Assembly (NCBI GenBank): GCA_958298945.1
Contig: OY282607.1
Location: forward strand, 91,209,270 to 91,273,269
DNA from: Atherix ibis
Taxonomy: Eukaryota > Arthropoda > Insecta > Diptera > Athericidae
Reading direction: 5' to 3'
Length of the DNA stretch: 64,000 nucleotides
Made by a program: the position numbers and the translations under genes. Shown here piece by piece: positions 58,265 through 64,000 of the stretch (position 1 is the stretch's first letter; every line of letters starts with the position of its first letter). The notes under the pieces are model-generated. The model searched no databases and had not been told where the DNA came from. It worked only from the letters and a program-made list of their open reading frames with translations.

Positions 58265-59588
58265 CTTAGATTAAAGAATACCTGGATAGGCCCTGACCGT
58301 ATATGTATACGCAATTTTGTGTCGGAATTGCTGGTTTTGCTATCCCGTTGTTTCCATTTCTCGCCGCTTGGCATAGATTTGTTTAGATTTTTTTATGTAG
58401 ACATGACACCCACTGCCATCTAGTTGTCGTAATACAAATTTATTGAATCGCAAAACCATAATTTATATTCATTTTAATTCAGTTATTGGAAACAAAAATA
58501 CAATTTAAACACAACAATTGGCAATTTTTATTTTTTGTACAAACTTTTCATATGAAATGGAATTCTATTTTAGGTTTTTATTCATTTCGTAAATATCATT
58601 CAAATATAAAACACCTCAGTATTGTAGACTTGCAGAGAGTTTGAAAACTTTAATTCTCCATGAAAAGGGAGACTTAAAGGGATAGCTTTGTCATTTGTGA
58701 ACTTGTTCTTGTGTGAGAAAGGAAAGTGAAGTTTAAAGTGTAAATTTAATATATTTTGAAGTATTTACGAAAAAGTAAGTATTTTTATAAATAGTTATAT
58801 TATTAATAAAACTAAATACGAATTTTTTATTCAAGAAAATGAAGTGTTTCGTTAATAAATGCTTCTCATACGAAGAAATGAGGAAACCGGGAATTTCTTT
58901 CTTTCGGTAAGTTGACTACTTTATTTTTGCTAAATAAAATAAGAAATACTTTATTTGTGATGTGCCTAAATGCCTTTTAGTGAGTTATTTAATTGAAAAA
59001 GTGGTGAAAAAGTGAAAAGTTTGTCCGTCAATAAATGTAAACAAATTCGATGTTGACAGTTCAATGTTTACCATAAAATAGTACAGTGCCGGTGTATATA
59101 ATAAAGTGTGTGTAAGAAAGTTTAAGGTACCGAATTTTTTTAATAGTGCAAAAAATACGTGAATTTCTATTAATTCTTAATTGTAAAAGTAAATGTTAGG
59201 ATCGTATATTTATATGTTAACTTTACAGGTTCCCACAAAATAAATGGTTGCGGGAAAAGTGGATTGTGGCAGCAGCATCCGGTATTCCCAAGAATAAATA
59301 ATATACAGTGAAATAAATAAAATGAAAATACATAATAAATAAATAAATTCCATCAAACAACTAGACCCGCAATATTAAAATATCTGCTTCTTTACGAATA
59401 AATGACATCACATATGAAAAATGGTTTTAAACGAACCGCTTCAATCGCATACTGAACTTTTAATTTGGCCCCCAATGATTTACGCCATTTCTGTTGTATT
59501 GCATGTGTGTGCGTTCTACGAATGTGTTGCAACAAAAATTCGACAGATTTTTTGTGTAGAGGCCTATCCAGTTCTTCTTTAATCTAAG
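58265..59588 (+). mobile_element. P-like DNA transposon, non-autonomous, with THAP frame
   Basis: Terminal repeats CTTAGATTAAAGAATACCTG and inverse CTTAGATTAAAGAAGAACTG, both continuing GATAGGCC (26 of 28 matches). Flanks ATTATTTC (58,257-58,264) and ATTATTTT (59,589-59,596) form an 8-bp target duplication with one mismatch. 8-bp duplication plus a THAP DNA-binding frame is the signature of the P superfamily (hAT also makes 8 bp but has no THAP domain). At 1324 bp it is too short for a P transposase. It contains the two-exon frame listed next and no catalytic domain. Confidence 0.8.
58838..59301 (+). CDS. Truncated THAP-domain protein of the P-like element
   Basis: Exon 1 58,838-58,905, intron GT-AG, exon 2 59,229-59,301. 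The split Arg codon joins exactly to give FFRFPQNKWLREKWIVAA, and the frame stops after 46 codons. It starts MKCFVNKCFSYEEM with the first Cys pair of the C2CH zinc site; FRFP and the following Trp are conserved THAP positions. The downstream Cys-x2-His pair and AVPTIF-type end are missing, so the zinc site cannot close as in complete THAP domains. AATAAA hexamers follow the stop. The open frame and intact splice sites suggest either a young deletion derivative or a retained short protein; expression is unknown. Confidence 0.6.
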
Positions 59589-59611
59589 ATTATTTTCATT
59601 TCTATTTGACT

Positions 59612-59800
<189 letters not shown>

Positions 59801-62200
59801 ACAATATATTGATATTAGTTGCATTATTAATAGTAGTTGTTTTGTTATAGTAGTTTTTGTCTGTTATAATTTCTTATTATATTTTTGCCTTTTTTTTGCA
59901 TATTTCTTCTATATTTATTTATCAAAAACTCATTTTACAAAAAAACTTATAAATAATAAATATTCTTGTTGTTGTTGTTGTTGTTGTTCTTTCTTTAATA
60001 TTATTTTGAATTTATTTATTATTATTTATTTTTATTATCATAATATCGTTATAGCGTTTTTCTACTTTTCTTCTTTTTCTTTTTTTTTGCTTTTATTAAA
60101 TATTAACTTTTATTTCTTGTATGATTTTTCTTTTTTAAATTATCTTCACCCAATTACTAGTTATTATCATCATATCATCAATCACTTTTATAAATAAATT
60201 TTCTTATTAATCATATTGAGTACGAAATATTATCATTTAAAAAAAAAAAAAACAAAATAAAATATTCTATTTTATTTATAGTATATATTTTTTCTCGATT
60301 TAATATTTTTTTTATTTTTTTTTTTTTGGTTTATAATTATTAATATTAGTTTAGTTTTTAATTTTAATCAAATGAATTTTTTTGAAATTTTTTTATCATT
60401 AAACCTGATGTCACACCACTGTTTTGTGATAAATGTCGTTGGGGTTTTGTTCTACAATACAATAATTTCTTTCTATATATTTGCTTTTTTTCCTAGTAAT
60501 TATTTTCTTAATTAATTTATTAGTTTTTTTTTCTTTTCTTCAAATATAATCTTTTTAATAAAAATTCTTATTACATTTGTTTTTTTTTTTTTGTTGCTGT
60601 AAAGTCTTTTTTTTCCTTTTTATTAAATTTTTTTCTGTTTAAAAAATCCTTTTTTCCTGTTTAATTAAATAATATTTTTACCAAATTTTTTTTTTTTTTA
60701 TAGACTAACACATCTTATGGCATAAAAATTTAGCTTGTTTTATGTGGTAAAATTTTGCTGTTTTTTTAACAACTCTGTTAAAAGTTTTACAAAAAAAAAA
60801 AAAAATTATTTTAAAAAGGATCGAAATTTTGTTGTTTAAAACAAAGTTAAATGTATAGAATAAGCCGCTATAGATGTCTCTGTACAAAAAAAAAGTGATT
60901 TAAGATATTTTTTTTATAGGCAGAGACATCTTGCGGCTAATCGTTTTACTTTGTTTCAAAATTTATTGATTACAATTTAATATTTACTGTAGTTTTAAAG
61001 CAAAACAACACAAAATTAAAAGATTTTTTTTGTCTTTTTCAAACTAATATAAATTTACTTATTTATGGTTTATTTTTCTCCATTTTGTTTAATTTAAGAA
61101 GAATTTTAAAAAAAATTCTAGTTTACATAAATTTTAAATAAAACATTAATTTTTTTTATATGGTAAATTTTTTTATCGTTATTATTTATTAAATATTATT
61201 TAATAATTTCTACAAAAAAAAAAAAATACATAAATAAATCTTTGAAAAAATTCTAGAAAAAAACCTAAAGAAATTTAAGAAAAATTATTATTTTTTCGAT
61301 TGTATTTTATGGTGAATAACCCCACCGCACTAATATTAGATTTTTTTTCTTCTTCTATTTTTGACAGTGTTTTTTTTTTTTTTTGATAGTCCTAAACCCC
61401 CATTTTCATACTCTGTCTGTCGCCCCCTGATCTGTTACATCCCCACCCCCTTTTGTCCCCCAAACACTCCATTATGAAGAAATGTTCAATGTACAATTCT
61501 TCATAAAAATATTGTCCATCCTCATTTCTACCCCTATTTTTGGACTGTACACTGCCGATTTTTTCATTTTCTTCTAAATATTATTAAATTTAATATTCTT
61601 ATAAATACAGAAATTATATAAAAATAAAAAACATCATGTACATAATTGATAAGAAGAAGAAAAAACTAATATTTTATAAAAATAAAAATACTTATTTTTC
61701 CTTCTATATTGATTATGTTTTCTTTTCTTTCCTTTTTTTTTGTTTTGTTTTTAGTTTGTTTGTCAATTAATTATTATAAATTGATTTCTTGTCCTTTTAT
61801 TAGAATTTTTCTTAAATTTTTTCTTACTTTGTTTTTTTGGAGAGGAAGGGGAAGAGGAAGTGGTAAATAAAGTCCTTTAAATTTTTTAACAATAATTCTT
61901 TTTTTTTTATATTTTAAAATTTTTTTCTGTTGTTCTTTGTTATTGTTTAGGTTTCTACTTAAAATTTATATTATATTTCTCCAAATTTTACATTCTAATT
62001 TTTCTTGATTCGTAAAGATAATTTTGTTGTGTGTTTTTTTTTCTTGTTATCCTCTTTTTTGTTTGTTTTTTTTTTTTTTATTAGAAAGCAAATGATAAAA
62101 TTAAATATTATAAATAAAATATAATTCTATAGTTTACTACATGAAAATATTTATATTTATATTTATATTTATTTATATTATTTTTATTAAGTCTAAATGA
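59801..62200. other. T-rich low-complexity DNA with copies of the hairpin repeat
   Basis: A (GTT)8-like run sits at about 59,967-59,990. 60,705-60,875 and the half-unit at 60,918-60,960 belong to the hairpin repeat family (GCCGCTATAGATGTCTCTG, CAGAGACATCTTGCGGC). If the ZNRF gene is real, the part nearest 62,213 is its 3' UTR on the minus strand; its end cannot be placed among many TTTATT hexamers. Confidence 0.45.
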
Positions 62201-62212
62201 TGTTCGGAGCTA

Positions 62213-62270
62213 CTAGTCACCAGGATGCTCTGGACAGCAACGATTCACTTCAAACCATTTGTCTATACAG
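62213..62270 (-). CDS. Last coding exon of a ZNRF1/ZNRF2-type RING E3 ubiquitin ligase
   Basis: On the minus strand, an acceptor CTATTTGCAG (62,271-62,280) is followed by one base completing a codon and then CIDKWFEVNRCCPEHPGD and TAG (62,213-62,215). Vertebrate ZNRF1 and ZNRF2 end with CIDxWFEVNRSCPEHPxD, the last part of their RING finger, so 18 codons suffice for a family call. These are small, N-myristoylated, membrane-associated ligases. The phase requires the preceding exon to end two bases into a codon, probably Ser before CID. The earlier RING exon (CLCIYH-type) is not seen between 62,280 and 64,000, so the intron exceeds 1.7 kb and contains the mariner at 62,495. No frame damage is visible. 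Confidence 0.85.
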
Positions 62271-62494
62271 CTGCAAATAGAAAATATAATTTTTTTTATA
62301 AATTATCAATACCAGAAAAGAAAAAATGAAAAATCAAATCAAATTATTAAAAAAAATATTAATAATATCAAACGATTTACTGCAAAACCAATATGGCGGG
62401 ATATTATTTTTTGCACGAGGGTTTTCCGAACCCTTTTTTTATTATTAAATATTACAAGTTTAAGGAAATCTTGGGTGTTTTTTTTCTTTTTTAG

Positions 62495-63310
62495 TTAATC
62501 GATTTTCGACTTTTTTGTGGTGTTATGTTGGTACTTATGGCGACAACTTCGGCCATTTTGAATGTTCAGAGTAATTTTTGACAGTTGCTTTGCTCGCACG
62601 TGTTTTGGCTCATCTTCAATTTTTGTCCATTCCAAAAAATGGAATCTGTATAAAATTTTGTGTGAAAAACAAAATTGAATGCGCGGACGCATTCCGAATG
62701 TTGACTGTGGCATATGGTGAAGCTACCTTGGACCGAAGCAACGTTTATCAGTGGTACAAAATGTTCTCAGAGGGCCGAGAAGATGTGAACGACGAAAAGC
62801 CAAGTTCGGTCGAATGAAATGGTTTTGATTACAGTTTTCTTCGATTGCAAGGGGGTGGTGCATCATGACTTCTTGCCACAGGGTAGAACGGTCAAAAAGG
62901 AATATTACCTGAAATTTATTCGCAAGTTGTGCGAAGTAATCCGCCAGAAATGCACGGATTTGCCGAAGAACAAAAATTGGCTTTTACGATAAAAATGATA
63001 ACGGCCCCTGCTCACGCATCGTTGCTTGTGTGCGAATTTTTGGCCAAAAACAACACACTTATAATGCCGTAGCCACCGTATTCCCCAGATCTGGCCGCCT
63101 GTGACTTTTTCTTATTCCCGAAACTGAAGAGCCCCATAAAAGGACGACGCTACGCTACGATTGAGGAGATAAAGACGGCATCGAAGGAGGAGCTGAACAA
63201 GATCACAAAAAATGATTTTTTGAAGTGCTTCGACGATTGGAAAAAACGTTGGCACAAGTGTATAATATCTGGTGGGGATTACTTTGAAGGGGAGTTGGGC
63301 GAATTTAAAC
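62495..63310 (+). pseudogene. Mariner family A, internally deleted
   Basis: The 5' leader (GTTATGTTGGTACTTATGGC, then GACAGTTGCTTTGCTCGCAC) leads to FCVKNKIECADAFRMLTVAY, GEATLDRSNVYQWYKMFSEG and REDVNDE. It then jumps to AKFG/RSNE-like sequence and LITVFFDCKGVVHHDFLPQG, RTVKKEYYLK, FLAKNNTLIMP and PPYSPDLAACDFFLFPKLKS (third catalytic Asp), ending DWKKRWHKCIISGGDYFEGE. The deletion removes HTH2 and the first catalytic Asp block; repeats of GACGAAAAGC-type sequence at the junction suggest microhomology. Further stops occur at about 62,817 and 62,990. It lies in the presumed ZNRF intron, in antisense. Confidence 0.85.
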
Positions 63311-63329
63311 TTTTTTTTTTTTACAATTT

Positions 63330-64000
63330 TTTATTAGTTTTATGAATTACTATGCATTTGATTTTCTTTCGTTTTTTTTGCAACTATTTTATTATAAACT
63401 GTCTATAATTTGTTTTTTTTTCTTCTTAAAATTGAATATTTTTTTGTATACATTCTGTAGCTAACTAATGGGCATTTAGACTAATTATATTATAAATATA
63501 ATATAAATAAATAAAATAATGCCATATAAAAAATAATCGGCTATCTTGTGCGTATAGCGCGCTCCCAAATGACTGTTACTGCCCAACATTCATCGTTTTA
63601 AAAAAAAAATTAAGGCTAAAGGACGATGCCTGACCACAATACACAATCACTTTTTGGCAATATAACATAACCAAACATTAACATAACCTAAAATGTGGCA
63701 ATGCTCGAACAACCAATCTCCGCTATCTATGGTCTTACGGCTTTAGTTCTTGTGTTATCTAAATTTTATACGGGTGTAGGTGCAAGCCCAAATATTAAAA
63801 AAGTCAAAATAATTTTGGTTCTTCTGAACAATGATAACTTATCTCTAAAAACACAATATAAATAAAACACAATATCCTTGGCAATAATATTCCCAGAATT
63901 TTTATTTCCGTAGAAAAATTTAATAAATTTAACGAGTTCAGCGCTAATTTAACGATCCATTTCGTAAATACGTTATTGAAAACTTACATTTGACATTTGC
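63330..64000. other. No recognised gene
   Basis: AT-rich; moderately complex at 63,540-63,760 with repeated AACATAACC steps (three within about 40 bp), no frame. Confidence 0.45.

Overview
This is an AT-rich eukaryotic window, almost certainly from an insect and perhaps a fly. Evidence: a five-exon host gene with short introns (about 70-90 bp) and GT-AG junctions, a dense load of mariner-like elements (MLEs) of several insect subfamilies, PIF/Harbinger, P-like, Helitron-like and non-LTR (jockey-, RTE- and I/R1-like) remnants, and long A/T homopolymers. There are no operons, CRISPR arrays or bacterial signals. Only two host genes can be supported. One is a complete short-chain dehydrogenase of the SDR16C type at 38,090-39,280 (+). 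The other is the last coding exon of a ZNRF1/2-type RING E3 ubiquitin ligase at 62,213-62,270 (-), whose upstream exons lie outside the window.

Layout: 0-2.1 kb, three MLEs, two of them back to back. 3.7-4.5 kb, a Helitron-like element carrying a Harbinger MITE. 6.1-7.8 kb, an unclassified repeat (called R1 here) followed by a degraded Tc1/mariner-superfamily (ITm) transposase. 8-16 kb, mostly unannotatable AT-rich DNA with one TIR element built around a minisatellite (11.9-12.6 kb). 16.2-18.2 kb, a non-LTR RNase H region cut by an MLE. 19.4-23.1 kb, MLE and ITm remnants and a four-copy tandem repeat. 24.2-25.8 kb, a TIR element filled with a 15-bp minisatellite. 27.3-33.9 kb, an ITm fragment and then a three-level nest: a second R1 copy holds a Harbinger (with an irritans-type MLE inside) and a mellifera-like MLE (with another MLE inside). 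35.5-37.6 kb, an ITm transposase gene whose interior has expanded into about 15 copies of a 111-bp satellite. 38.0-39.4 kb, the SDR gene. 39.7-45.0 kb, a SINE candidate, RTE, ITm, a Mos1-like MLE, a heptamer array and jockey. 46.8-48.6 kb, a tandem duplication and a P-like MITE. 51.9-53.1 kb, a tandem hairpin repeat. 55.6-57.1 kb, a Harbinger MITE and a dead MLE. 58.3-59.6 kb, a P-like element with a spliced THAP reading frame. 59.6-62.2 kb, a TC microsatellite and T-rich DNA. 62.2-63.3 kb, the ZNRF exon and an MLE.

All recognised transposase genes carry stops, frameshifts or deletions, so no element appears able to move itself. I found no undescribed gene system. The most informative structures are the nested insertions with exact empty sites, the satellite born inside a transposase gene, the Harbinger with its deletion-derived MITEs, the P-like THAP element with 8-bp target duplication, and two inverted-repeat elements carrying minisatellites.
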